Assembly (NCBI GenBank): GCA_934247115.1
Contig: CAKQIY010000058.1
Coordinates: 1 to 9,588 of the forward strand
Source: an uncultured Coprococcus sp.
GTDB taxonomy: Bacteria > Bacillota > Clostridia > Lachnospirales > Lachnospiraceae
DNA length: 9,588 nt
Direction: 5' to 3'
The notes below the pieces were generated by a model that had not been told where the DNA came from, did no database searches, and worked only from the letters and a program-made list of their open reading frames with translations. Below, piece after piece: positions 1 to 5,841 of the stretch. A program made the position numbers and the translations under genes. Each line of letters starts with the position of its first letter. The stretch's first letter is position 1.

Positions 1-47
1 TAAACAGGTGGTAAACTTTTTTCAAAAATTGGATTTTTGCCCGTAAA

Positions 48-107
48 TCAAGGCTTTTTCAAAGAAGTTAGTATAGTACCATGGCAGATGAATAACACTT
101 TTATCAT
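48..107 (-). pseudogene. Remnant resembling the N-terminus of a low-molecular-weight protein tyrosine phosphatase
   Basis: A 19-codon reading frame, MIKVLFICHGTILTSLKKP then TGA, follows a plausible ribosome binding site (AAGGAG at 119-124, 11 nt upstream). The first ten residues match the start of low-molecular-weight protein tyrosine phosphatases, whose consensus is roughly VLFVCxGNICRSP and contains the P-loop Cys-X5-Arg. Here the Cys is present (C8) but the Arg position is Thr (T14), and the frame stops soon after, so it cannot encode an active phosphatase. After the stop the same frame continues open for about 15 codons to the window edge. I read it as a gene fragment, possibly left by insertion or excision of a mobile element to the left of the window. 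It could also be a tiny expressed ORF whose similarity is by chance. Confidence 0.45.
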
Positions 108-151
108 AGTTCAATTCACTCCTTTTTGCCAGAGAAAGCCACCAATCAAAT

Positions 152-181
152 AGGGGCAAGCACTAATGCGTGCCCACCCCT
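152..181 (-). terminator. GC-rich hairpin downstream of lysC, probable transcription terminator
   Basis: GGGCA (154-158) pairs with TGCCC (171-175), and GCA (160-162) pairs with TGC (167-169) across one A/G mismatch, with loop CTAA. An alternative outer helix AGGGG/CCCCT (152-156 with 177-181) is also possible. It lies about 35 nt past the lysC stop. The following stretch on the minus strand is only CTATTTGATT, a weak U tract, so intrinsic termination may be inefficient. The hairpin resembles the one at 7302-7327. Confidence 0.5.
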
Positions 182-216
182 ACGATGCTTAGCAATCTGT
201 TATTACTTGTCTGTCA

Positions 217-1554
217 TTACTTGTTAGTTATAAATGTATTATATATTGCCTTTATGGCTGTCTCAAAATCACTGTTCTTTACTCCGATTATGATATTCAG
301 CTCTGATGAACCCTGGTCTATCATCTTTATGTTGATGCCTTCCTTTGCAAGTGCGCTGAACAACTTGCCTGCTGTACCACTTGCTGACTTCATTCCACGG
401 CCTACAACAGCTATAAGTGCAAGTCCTGACTCAATCTCAACTGAATCCGGCTCTGCAAGTCTGTGGATGGCAGATATAACTCTCTGCTCCTTGTGTACGA
501 ATTCATCAGCATGAACTACGATAGTCATCGTGTCAATACCTGATGGCATATGCTCAAATGAGATATCATTCTCCTCAAATGCCTGAAGCACCTTTCTTCC
601 AAATCCTATCTCTGAATTCATCATAGCCTTCGTAATAAATATTGTACAGAAGTCCTTCTTACCTGCAATACCTGTTACAACATAATCCTGCTTCTGGCAG
701 GTACTCTCAACGATCCATGTTCCTGCGTCCTCAGGCGCATTTGTGTTGCGGATATTGATCGGGATACCACAGTGGCGTACAGGGAATATCGCATCCTCAT
801 GGAGAACTGATGCACCCATGTATGAAAGCTCACGAAGTTCTCTGTAAGTAATATATTTGATTGGCTTTGGATCTGGAACAATACGTGGGTCAGCTACAAG
901 GAAGCCTGAGACATCTGTCCAGTTCTCATATACATCGGCTCTGCTTGCCTGTGCGACGATCGAGCCCGTTACATCTGAACCGCCCCTGGAAAAAGTCTTT
1001 ACCTTGCCATCCTTGCCAAGTCCATAGAATCCTGGAACAACCGCATGCTGTGCCTTGGCAAGTCTCTCACCAAGTACCTTCTCCGTCTTATAGCTATTGA
1101 GATTGCCCTCTGCATTGAAAAAGATAACCTCTGCAGCATCTATAAACTCAAAGCCAAGATATGCAGCCATAATCTTACCATTGAGGAACTCTCCTCTTGA
1201 TGCCACATAGTCCAGTGTGCACATTGGGTCCGGATTGGTAAGATCCTCCAACTGCTTTGTAATCTCCTCAAAATCCTTATCAAGTGAAAAATCCTTAATC
1301 TCAAGGCCTGTGATGATCTCATCATATCTGGCCTTGATCGCCTTCACTTCCTCTGTGAAATCATTCCCTGCCTTCGCAGTTTCATACACATGAAGGAGCA
1401 TATCTGTTACCTTTGTATCATCTGAAAATCTCTTTCCAGGTGCAGAAGGAACAACGTATACACGGCTCTCATCTGATGTGATGATTGCTCCAACCTTTTT
1501 AAACTGCTCTGCACTTGCCAATGAACTTCCGCCAAATTTTACTACCTTTTTCAT
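217..1554 (-). CDS. lysC: Aspartate kinase (aspartokinase)
   Basis: Cytosolic enzyme phosphorylating L-aspartate to 4-phospho-L-aspartate with ATP, the entry step to lysine (via diaminopimelate), threonine and methionine. The 445-residue length fits a complete monofunctional aspartokinase. The N-terminal amino acid kinase domain starts with the signature KFGGSSLA (6-13); the substrate/nucleotide region includes the glycine-rich SRGGSDVTGS (189-198) and WTDVSGFLVADPRIVP (from 212). Two ACT domains follow, about 300-365 and 378-443; the second contains DQGSSELNI (413-421), typical of the effector-binding interface, so feedback inhibition by Lys and/or Thr is expected. The start at 1554 directly begins the conserved MKKVVKFGGS, with an AAAGGAAA-type ribosome binding site upstream. 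It appears monocistronic, with a hairpin after the stop and a long structured leader before the start. Which amino acid inhibits it cannot be read from sequence here. Confidence 0.96.
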   Translation of the reverse strand: MKKVVKFGGSSLASAEQFKKVGAIITSDESRVYVVPSAPGKRFSDDTKVTDMLLHVYETAKAGNDFTEEVKAIKARYDEIITGLEIKDFSLDKDFEEITKQLEDLTNPDPMCTLDYVASRGEFLNGKIMAAYLGFEFIDAAEVIFFNAEGNLNSYKTEKVLGERLAKAQHAVVPGFYGLGKDGKVKTFSRGGSDVTGSIVAQASRADVYENWTDVSGFLVADPRIVPDPKPIKYITYRELRELSYMGASVLHEDAIFPVRHCGIPINIRNTNAPEDAGTWIVESTCQKQDYVVTGIAGKKDFCTIFITKAMMNSEIGFGRKVLQAFEENDISFEHMPSGIDTMTIVVHADEFVHKEQRVISAIHRLAEPDSVEIESGLALIAVVGRGMKSASGTAGKLFSALAKEGINIKMIDQGSSELNIIIGVKNSDFETAIKAIYNTFITNK

Positions 1555-1744
1555 AATTCCACTATTTCCTTTGCCATATTCTTATTTGAATGTCGTTCTT
1601 CTTAAGATTCGCTGGCGAATCTTGCCGCAAGCTGCCAGTCAGCTCTGCTGACATATATCATATCAGCGGCTCAGCAATCCTCACGGAGTGTATATCTCTG
1701 CCAAAAATAGAGTCCAGACTGAGATATAAAACATAAAAATACAC
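1555..1744 (-). promoter_or_regulatory. Long, potentially structured 5' leader of lysC
   Basis: The gap between lysC and the VWA gene stop (1555-1871) has no convincing gene. Its lysC-proximal part is clearly GC-richer and repeat-dense between 1600 and 1700. On the minus strand GTCAGC/GCTGAC form a hairpin (1638-1652, 3-nt loop). The GCTGA-type arm at 1647-1651 can alternatively pair with TCAGC at 1663-1667, making two mutually exclusive stems. GCCGC (1666-1670) can pair with GCGGC (1624-1628), enclosing these, and a perfect 8-bp hairpin follows at 1604-1623. This layout suggests a regulatory leader RNA, but I could not match it to the lysine (L-box) riboswitch core or to a T-box, and no U tract marks an attenuator. 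It could equally be a structured intergenic repeat. Confidence 0.4.
1604..1623. repeat. Perfect 20-bp palindrome in the lysC leader
   Basis: AAGATTCGC and GCGAATCTT flank TG, giving an RNA hairpin of 8 bp with a CTGG loop (plus strand) or CCAG loop (minus). It ends about 50 nt before the lysC start. No poly-U follows in either direction, so it is not an ordinary terminator. It could be a leader stem, a protein-binding site or part of a dispersed repeat. Confidence 0.6.
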
Positions 1745-1750
1745 ATGCAT

Positions 1751-1777
1751 TTTATACGTCTTTTTGCAATATAGCAA
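1751..1777 (-). promoter_or_regulatory. Tentative lysC promoter
   Basis: On the minus strand TTGCTA (1777-1772) lies 15 nt before TATAAA (1756-1751), and the -10 sits in a generally A/T-rich stretch. The spacer is shorter than the 17-nt optimum, so this is a weak call. It would start transcription near 1744 and give a leader of about 190 nt. Confidence 0.3.
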
Positions 1778-1799
1778 GAGAATTTTAGTTTTTGCTATT

Positions 1800-1819
1800 A
1801 AAAAAGGCAATATATACCT
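1800..1819 (-). terminator. Weak intrinsic terminator candidate after the MoxR-VWA operon
   Basis: On the minus strand AGGTA pairs with TGCCT (one G-U) around loop TATAT and runs directly into six T residues. The stem has only 5 bp, so the hairpin is marginal. The position, about 50 nt beyond the VWA gene stop, is right for the operon end. Confidence 0.35.
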
Positions 1820-1871
1820 GATTTGTTCCTGCCGGCACCATTCTGTGCAATATTATCTTTTCCCAGCCAAG

Positions 1872-3719
1872 CTACTTCTCCTTATCCCGATTCTCCATAT
1901 AAAACACCTTTCCTTTAGCCCTGAATGGAAGTCTATTGCCATTCGGAATAAGATATGCGTGCTCACGTCTGACCTTGAGATCATCCTCTATGTACCCGTC
2001 CGTGATGATGAGTATAGGTCCAGACAGTGGGAAATCTTTTGCCCGCTCCAGTGTATCCACACCCGGCTGAAGAACTGTGCCGCCACGGCCGGTAACTTCT
2101 ACGCGACCAGCGATGTCCTCCGGAGCCATATAGCCGACGTCCGCAGCCTCCGCATCACAGAAAATTATCCGCACAAATGGCACGTCCTTTGAGACTGCGT
2201 AGCTTGCAACTGCGCCAAGTGCCAGTCCGATCTGTGACGTGCTCATGGAGCCCGAGGTGTCAATGACTACGCCAAATGTTCTGCTCTCCAGCTCTTTCTC
2301 CCACAGGGCGTAGCTTGGTCTTGGAATATCAGGTGTAGAGCCCTGCCGTCTGCTTGGTCTGGCATAGGTTCTGTGCTTTTCAAGTGGCGGAAACAGCTCG
2401 TCAAACCACCTGCCAAGTTGAACCTCCCACGGAATAGGAGGCATGGAAAGTGCCCTCACCTCCTCCACCAGCCCCGCTGGAAGATAACCGCGCTTATGTG
2501 TGATATGATAGTCAAGGCCCTCTCTGAGTGAGTTCTTGAAGAATTCATCCAGTGTGACTCCTTTACCCATTCCTTCAAAATGGGGACCATTCTGTCCAAA
2601 TATATCTCCCTGACCATATCCCCTGAAGGTTGCATGCTTCTTGAACTTTCTCATTTCCTTCACGATCAGGTCATATATCGTCTCCGCCGACATGTTGTGC
2701 AGGGATTCATCATACAAAAGTCCCTCATCCGGCATGTCGCCGATGCGCATCTCATGAAGCCAGTCATTTATCACATAGTCACATGCCACATTCCAGAGAT
2801 AGTGGTCCCGCCCCTGACACCTCTCATGATGGCAAAGTCCCGCATGAAGGTATTCGTGCGCCAGGACAAATTTCCACTCTTCAAGAGTAAAACCACATGA
2901 TGGGTTTGCATATATTTCACCATGTGCTGCATCCACTGCGGCTATATGTATCTCGTATTTGTGGCATATATCCACATCCTCAATGATCTTAAAGGACGAT
3001 GCCAGTCCCCCAAGGAGTGGGTAATGTGCCAGAAACCAGCCTGCTGCCTTGGTTACCACCGTGTCCTTCTTCTTTTCGATGTCATGCCCCCCCACATCAC
3101 ACACAGCTTTTTTGATTGAGTGGGTGATCGCCCGGGAAAAGGTCTCGGCATATTCATTTCTCTCACCTTTCTTGTAATATATCGGCGAGTCCAGACCGAT
3201 CATATCCCTGGCCTTCTCCGAATTAAGACCGTATGTCTGTTTCTGTACATCCCCATACTTCTCAACAAGATACTCGTATATCCTGAGCTCATCGTTAAGC
3301 TTTATATCATACTCCTCTTCCGGATCCGGAATGATAGGCTTTCCAAAGCCAACATCCGCAAGGAACCTTGTGACATATATATCACATGCCTTATTCCATG
3401 CAAATGTGTTCACGTCCCCTGTCGGCATCCTATCCTTATCGAAATGTCCCAGTGCCAGATGCAGCAGATTGTGAGCCATCACATACGCCCATTCGTCCGG
3501 GCGGAGTCTGGCTTTCGGGTTCACATATATATCCCCTGTCTTTGTCACGCATGCATAGCTGTCCTTCTCGCCCAGATGCGAAGACCTTTCAATGATCGTT
3601 CCATCAAGCAAAGAGAAAAGAGGATGCTCATTTAAAATGTCATATCCCGCATAGATCGCCTTCACTTCGTCAGGAACACCCTTTTGCCAGGAATAAAATT
3701 TCTTTCTAAAATATGTCAT
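1872..3719 (-). CDS. VWA-like (DUF2201-type) protein with duplicated metallopeptidase-like domain
   Basis: A 615-residue soluble protein with no signal peptide. Two homologous N-terminal modules are visible. Copy 1 (about 60-125) reads GDIYVNP...EWAYVMAHNLLHLALGH...WNKACD, with H83, N84, H87, H92. Copy 2 (about 265-325) reads GEIYANP...EWKFVLAHEYLHAGLCHH...WNVACD, with H288, E289, H292, H297/H298. Copy 2 has an intact HExxH zinc-peptidase motif, while copy 1 has Asn for the catalytic Glu. The C-terminal part (about 478-610) is VWA-like, with a MIDAS-type DTSGS (487-491), RGGT (545-548) and ITDG (572-575). DUF2201-type proteins combine a putative metallopeptidase domain with a VWA-like domain; as I recall them they have one peptidase module, so the extra copy is unusual. 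It follows the MoxR ATPase by 26 nt in one operon, with a GAGG ribosome binding site. By analogy with RavA-ViaA and other MoxR/VWA pairs it is probably the adaptor/effector partner of that ATPase. Protease activity is inferred, not shown. Confidence 0.9.
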   Translation of the reverse strand: MTYFRKKFYSWQKGVPDEVKAIYAGYDILNEHPLFSLLDGTIIERSSHLGEKDSYACVTKTGDIYVNPKARLRPDEWAYVMAHNLLHLALGHFDKDRMPTGDVNTFAWNKACDIYVTRFLADVGFGKPIIPDPEEEYDIKLNDELRIYEYLVEKYGDVQKQTYGLNSEKARDMIGLDSPIYYKKGERNEYAETFSRAITHSIKKAVCDVGGHDIEKKKDTVVTKAAGWFLAHYPLLGGLASSFKIIEDVDICHKYEIHIAAVDAAHGEIYANPSCGFTLEEWKFVLAHEYLHAGLCHHERCQGRDHYLWNVACDYVINDWLHEMRIGDMPDEGLLYDESLHNMSAETIYDLIVKEMRKFKKHATFRGYGQGDIFGQNGPHFEGMGKGVTLDEFFKNSLREGLDYHITHKRGYLPAGLVEEVRALSMPPIPWEVQLGRWFDELFPPLEKHRTYARPSRRQGSTPDIPRPSYALWEKELESRTFGVVIDTSGSMSTSQIGLALGAVASYAVSKDVPFVRIIFCDAEAADVGYMAPEDIAGRVEVTGRGGTVLQPGVDTLERAKDFPLSGPILIITDGYIEDDLKVRREHAYLIPNGNRLPFRAKGKVFYMENRDKEK

Positions 3720-3745
3720 TAATATATGTTCCTCTCGTAAACCAC

Positions 3746-4807
3746 CTATTTGCTGCTGACAAGACGCGGAAGATCCCTTATGATCTCCAATGTGAACCAG
3801 TCTGGAAGAGCTGTGTCGTCGTCCGATGCAACCACCATCTGCGCTATCTCAAAGTTGATATTTGACAGCTCTTTGATCATCCCCTTTGCCCTGTACACAA
3901 ATGACAGCATATTCCCGGATATCTCCTGTTTGCTTTTTGGCAGCTCTGTGACAAGCTTTGCCCTGAATGACTGTGCCAGGAAATAAAGAATATCTCTGTC
4001 CTCAGGTCTGGATGGCCATTTGGCAGTATCCGCTATGATATCATCCAGCATGTGGTTATTCTTAATGCTCTTCGTATAGGCAAGAAACATTCCGGCATGG
4101 GATGGACTCAAGCATGCATATGCAAGCATTTTGAGGACATTGCTGTCCACATCCCGCTTTCCCGCGCCATATTCTGTGAGCGCATCACTGAGCATATGCC
4201 ATGATCTCGGTGTGGAAAATGGCTCCTCTGTCTTGGGCGGTTCCGAGAACAGATGATCCGGTCTCTGTATAATGTAGTCAACAACCCACGGATGTATTCC
4301 GCTGCTCTGGGCCCATTTGATCCACTGCCTTGCATCGGCTTTCATCTGCACATGAAACATTCTGTTAATAAGCGCCGACGACATGGTTTTGACGATGGCC
4401 GAATCCTGTGCCCTGTTGCCTGCTCCCACGACGATACTTCCCTCTGGAAGATGATACTCGGCAATTCGTCTCTCGTGTATAAGCGAGTAGAAGGCTTTCT
4501 GTACCTCCTGTGAACAGGCATTGAGCTCATCAAGGAACAACACATAGGGTTCTTTTCTTGCTATCATCTTAGGTGGCAGGAACTCCGATGTCTCTCCATT
4601 GATCCTCGGAATGCCTATAATATCCTCGGGGGCCAGCTGGCTTCCGAGGAGCGACACGCATGGCAAGCCCACTTCTTTTGCGAACTGCTCAACCAAAGCA
4701 GATTTTCCTATGCCCGGCGCCCCCCATATAAACACAGGCCTTATCGGCGCTACATTTATCAATATCTCCAACAGATCTTCCTGTGTCACTGTAATTGGTA
4801 GGTTCAT
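3746..4807 (-). CDS. MoxR-type AAA+ ATPase
   Basis: A 353-residue cytosolic ATPase. Walker A is GAPGIGKSA (29-37), Walker B is LFLDELN (90-96), followed by the helix ACSQEVQKAFYSLIHERR that is typical of MoxR proteins. Sensor 1 is GAGNR (128-132, N131), and INRM (147-150) has an arginine (R149) in a finger-like position. MoxR ATPases commonly work with a VWA-domain partner encoded next door to remodel or activate protein complexes; here the partner is the downstream DUF2201-type protein. The start at 4807 follows AGGAAGG with suitable spacing. A near-consensus promoter sits about 55 nt upstream, so the pair is expected to be transcribed independently of the upstream unknown genes. Its substrate cannot be predicted. 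Confidence 0.92.
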   Translation of the reverse strand: MNLPITVTQEDLLEILINVAPIRPVFIWGAPGIGKSALVEQFAKEVGLPCVSLLGSQLAPEDIIGIPRINGETSEFLPPKMIARKEPYVLFLDELNACSQEVQKAFYSLIHERRIAEYHLPEGSIVVGAGNRAQDSAIVKTMSSALINRMFHVQMKADARQWIKWAQSSGIHPWVVDYIIQRPDHLFSEPPKTEEPFSTPRSWHMLSDALTEYGAGKRDVDSNVLKMLAYACLSPSHAGMFLAYTKSIKNNHMLDDIIADTAKWPSRPEDRDILYFLAQSFRAKLVTELPKSKQEISGNMLSFVYRAKGMIKELSNINFEIAQMVVASDDDTALPDWFTLEIIRDLPRLVSSK

Positions 4808-4827
4808 ATATTGTCCTTCCTGTAATT

Positions 4828-4840
4828 TGTGATTATTTTC
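4828..4840 (+). promoter_or_regulatory. TGTGATTATTTTC element in the moxR leader
   Basis: These 13 bases are identical to the left part of the TGTGA-N6-TCACA site at 5847-5859 in the divergent control region. The right half-site (TCACA) is not preserved; GATAGTTA follows instead. It lies between the predicted start point (about 4856) and the moxR ribosome binding site. In AT-rich DNA a 13-base match may be chance, so a shared regulator is only a possibility. Confidence 0.3.
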
Positions 4841-4862
4841 GATAGTTACTCATTTGCACTTT

Positions 4863-4891
4863 ATTATATGATTTTGGATAGAGATTGTCAT
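4863..4891 (-). promoter_or_regulatory. Sigma-A promoter of the MoxR-VWA operon
   Basis: On the minus strand ATGACA (4891-4886) is the -35 box (5 of 6 matches to TTGACA), then a 17-nt spacer, then a perfect TATAAT (4868-4863). Transcription would start near 4856 and give a leader of about 50 nt. The -35 box is about 65 nt past the stop of the upstream 69-aa gene. Confidence 0.75.
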
Positions 4892-4957
4892 ATAACCTGT
4901 AGTGTAATTTCAGCCATCCGCCTTATTCTTACTTCCTTGATATCCTGCCACTTTTCA

Positions 4958-5167
4958 CTAATATAGCTCATTCAAGAGCAGTATTTTTGCTGCAAATGAT
5001 CTCGTTACAGTTCCACTGTAGAGGGTCTCCAGATGCTTAACTGCGTTATCTACATCCAACTTAGTAAAGCCATAGGCAACGCTACTTCCTGCATAGGGTA
5101 CAGACATAGGCTTTCTTCTCAGCATCTCAACATCAGCCTTAGTAATTGTAGTAAATGGCTTTTTCAT
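4958..5167 (-). CDS. Small protein of unknown function (69 aa)
   Basis: I do not recognise this protein. It is short, basic at the N-terminus (MKKPFTTITKADVEMLRRKP), with a Gly/Ser/Tyr-rich middle (YAGSSVAYGF) and a C-terminal part that looks helical (DVDNAVKHLETLY, FAAKILLLNELY). There is no signal peptide or membrane segment. It starts only 3 nt after the stop of the 171-aa gene, with GGGAGGTG inside the end of that gene as ribosome binding site, so the two are almost certainly co-transcribed and translationally coupled. Two small coupled genes behind a palindromic operator resemble the layout of toxin-antitoxin or small regulatory operons, but no sequence motif supports that role. The strong ribosome binding site and tight packing support a real gene. 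Confidence 0.7.
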   Translation of the reverse strand: MKKPFTTITKADVEMLRRKPMSVPYAGSSVAYGFTKLDVDNAVKHLETLYSGTVTRSFAAKILLLNELY

Positions 5168-5170
5168 AAA

Positions 5171-5686
5171 TTACACCTCCCACTTAAGAAGAGCCGACTT
5201 AACCTCTTCAATAATTTCTTTGTCCTTTTCACGATTAAGCATAAGCAGCTCCACAAGCTTCTTAACCATCTCAGGCCCAGTCAGATCTTCAGTTTCTTCC
5301 TTACATTCTGTTTCGCCAACAAGCATCGCTTTTGACTTTAAGGTATCTAGTACTATAAGTAATACTAATTCCAATTCAAATCCCGACTGTAATCTTATTA
5401 GCTCCAAGGCATTTTTTGTGTTTTTTTCAAATCTATCCACTTCATCCGCATAAGTATCATTAACACTTACTTGTATTGCAGTCGGATGCTTTACATCAGT
5501 GGAAATGCTCCGCTTTATATGTTTCAGTTCTTCACACTTTTTTTGATAGTCCTCCATAGTAAATTCCCGACTAGTCTGAACTCCGATTAAAAAACAATCA
5601 TTCCAAGTAAGTTCTGGACGAATCTCATCAATTTCTGCCTTCAAAAATCCAATACAAGGATTGCCTTTACACGACCTCTTTATCAT
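5171..5686 (-). CDS. Protein of unknown function (171 aa)
   Basis: No family is recognised. The N-terminus (MIKRSCKGNPCIGF) has two Cys. The middle contains an Asp/Glu/Lys-rich stretch (TMEDYQKKCEELKHIKRSI), then a possible beta strand (HPTAIQVSVND). The rest looks helical: ALELIRLQSGFELELVLLIVLDTL (about 93-116) and VKKLVELLMLNREKDKEIIEEVKSALL (about 140-166), the latter with heptad-like hydrophobic spacing. The helix with LVLLIVL is too interrupted by charges for a confident membrane segment. The gene is more AT-rich than the MoxR-VWA operon. Its start follows GGAGGAG (5691-5697) at short spacing. A 25-bp-arm dyad covers its promoter, which would fit autoregulation if it or its partner binds DNA, though no helix-turn-helix or ribbon-helix-helix is obvious. 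It is divergent from the DUF4143 ATPase gene. Confidence 0.75.
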   Translation of the reverse strand: MIKRSCKGNPCIGFLKAEIDEIRPELTWNDCFLIGVQTSREFTMEDYQKKCEELKHIKRSISTDVKHPTAIQVSVNDTYADEVDRFEKNTKNALELIRLQSGFELELVLLIVLDTLKSKAMLVGETECKEETEDLTGPEMVKKLVELLMLNREKDKEIIEEVKSALLKWEV

Positions 5687-5695
5687 AGTACTCCT

Positions 5696-5750
5696 CCTAC
5701 ATATAATTAGTTGTAGTTAGCTCATCTAACTATAACTAATTATATGTAGG
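5696..5750. repeat. Large inverted repeat (25-bp arms) over the 171-aa gene promoter
   Basis: Arms 5696-5720 and 5726-5750 are inverted copies with one mismatch, separated by CTCAT. The right arm contains the -10 box (5739-5744) and the likely start point (about 5732) of the minus-strand promoter, and the left arm abuts the ribosome binding site of the 171-aa gene. Because the start point lies inside the right arm, the full stem would not be transcribed from this promoter. A DNA operator is therefore more likely than an RNA hairpin. The arms also contain tandem TAGTTR sequences (TAGTTGTAGTTA). Confidence 0.85.
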
Positions 5751-5768
5751 TCTACTGTGAAATGTCAA
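5739..5768 (-). promoter_or_regulatory. Sigma-A promoter of the 171-aa/69-aa operon
   Basis: On the minus strand a perfect TTGACA (5768-5763), an 18-nt spacer and a perfect TATAAT (5744-5739). A TGTGA half-site (plus strand 5756-5760) falls inside the spacer and the big dyad covers the -10 box, so repressor binding would directly block it. Confidence 0.8.
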
Positions 5769-5770
5769 GC

Positions 5771-5812
5771 AAAAGTGTGAATATTTTCACATAATTATCA
5801 ATAAAAATGTGA
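5771..5812 (+). repeat. 42-bp direct repeat, copy 1
   Basis: Matches copy 2 (5842-5883) at 40 of 42 positions; the starts are 71 bp apart. It begins AAAAGTGTGA and contains a TGTGA-N6-TCACA palindrome plus a second TGTGA at its end (5808-5812), next to the -35 box of the plus-strand promoter. Confidence 0.9.
5776..5791. promoter_or_regulatory. TGTGA-N6-TCACA operator-like palindrome, site 1
   Basis: TGTGAATATTTTCACA, a perfect 6-bp-arm inverted repeat with 4-bp spacer. It has the same half-sites and spacing as the CRP consensus, but the binding protein in this organism is unknown. It lies upstream of the plus-strand -35 box and just upstream of the minus-strand -35 box, so it could act on both promoters. 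Confidence 0.65.
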
Positions 5813-5841
5813 TTGTATTTATTTTCGCTCACATATATAAT
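5813..5841 (+). promoter_or_regulatory. Sigma-A promoter of the DUF4143 ATPase gene
   Basis: TTGTAT (5813-5818), a 17-nt spacer and a perfect TATAAT (5836-5841). Transcription would start near 5848, inside operator site 2. TGTGA (5808-5812) touches the -35 box and TCACA (5829-5833) lies just before the -10 box, so nearly every promoter edge carries a half-site. Confidence 0.75.

Noticed and set aside
23..39. A/T hairpin CAAAAAT-TGG-ATTTTTG near the left edge
   Set aside because: It is made only of A/T runs, is not followed by a U tract on the plus strand, and has no clear gene to terminate.
1555..1871. Lysine (L-box) riboswitch in front of lysC
   Set aside because: The conserved core pieces I know from characterised L-box leaders (GGUGCG-type junction, GGGGA..GCCGAAG, terminal terminator) are not recognisable, so the region is described only as a structured leader.
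3120..3635. 171-codon plus-strand frame opposite the VWA gene, and other plus-strand frames at 1764-2192 and 2580-2900
   Set aside because: They are antisense shadows of a gene with clear domains on the minus strand, and the predicted proteins look low-complexity and lack ribosome binding sites.
4888..4971. 27-codon minus-strand ORF (MSYISEKWQD...LQVI) overlapping the end of the 69-aa gene
   Set aside because: It has no ribosome binding site, and its end overlaps the moxR -35 box; probably a chance frame, although its start overlaps the 69-aa stop region closely enough for coupling to be conceivable.
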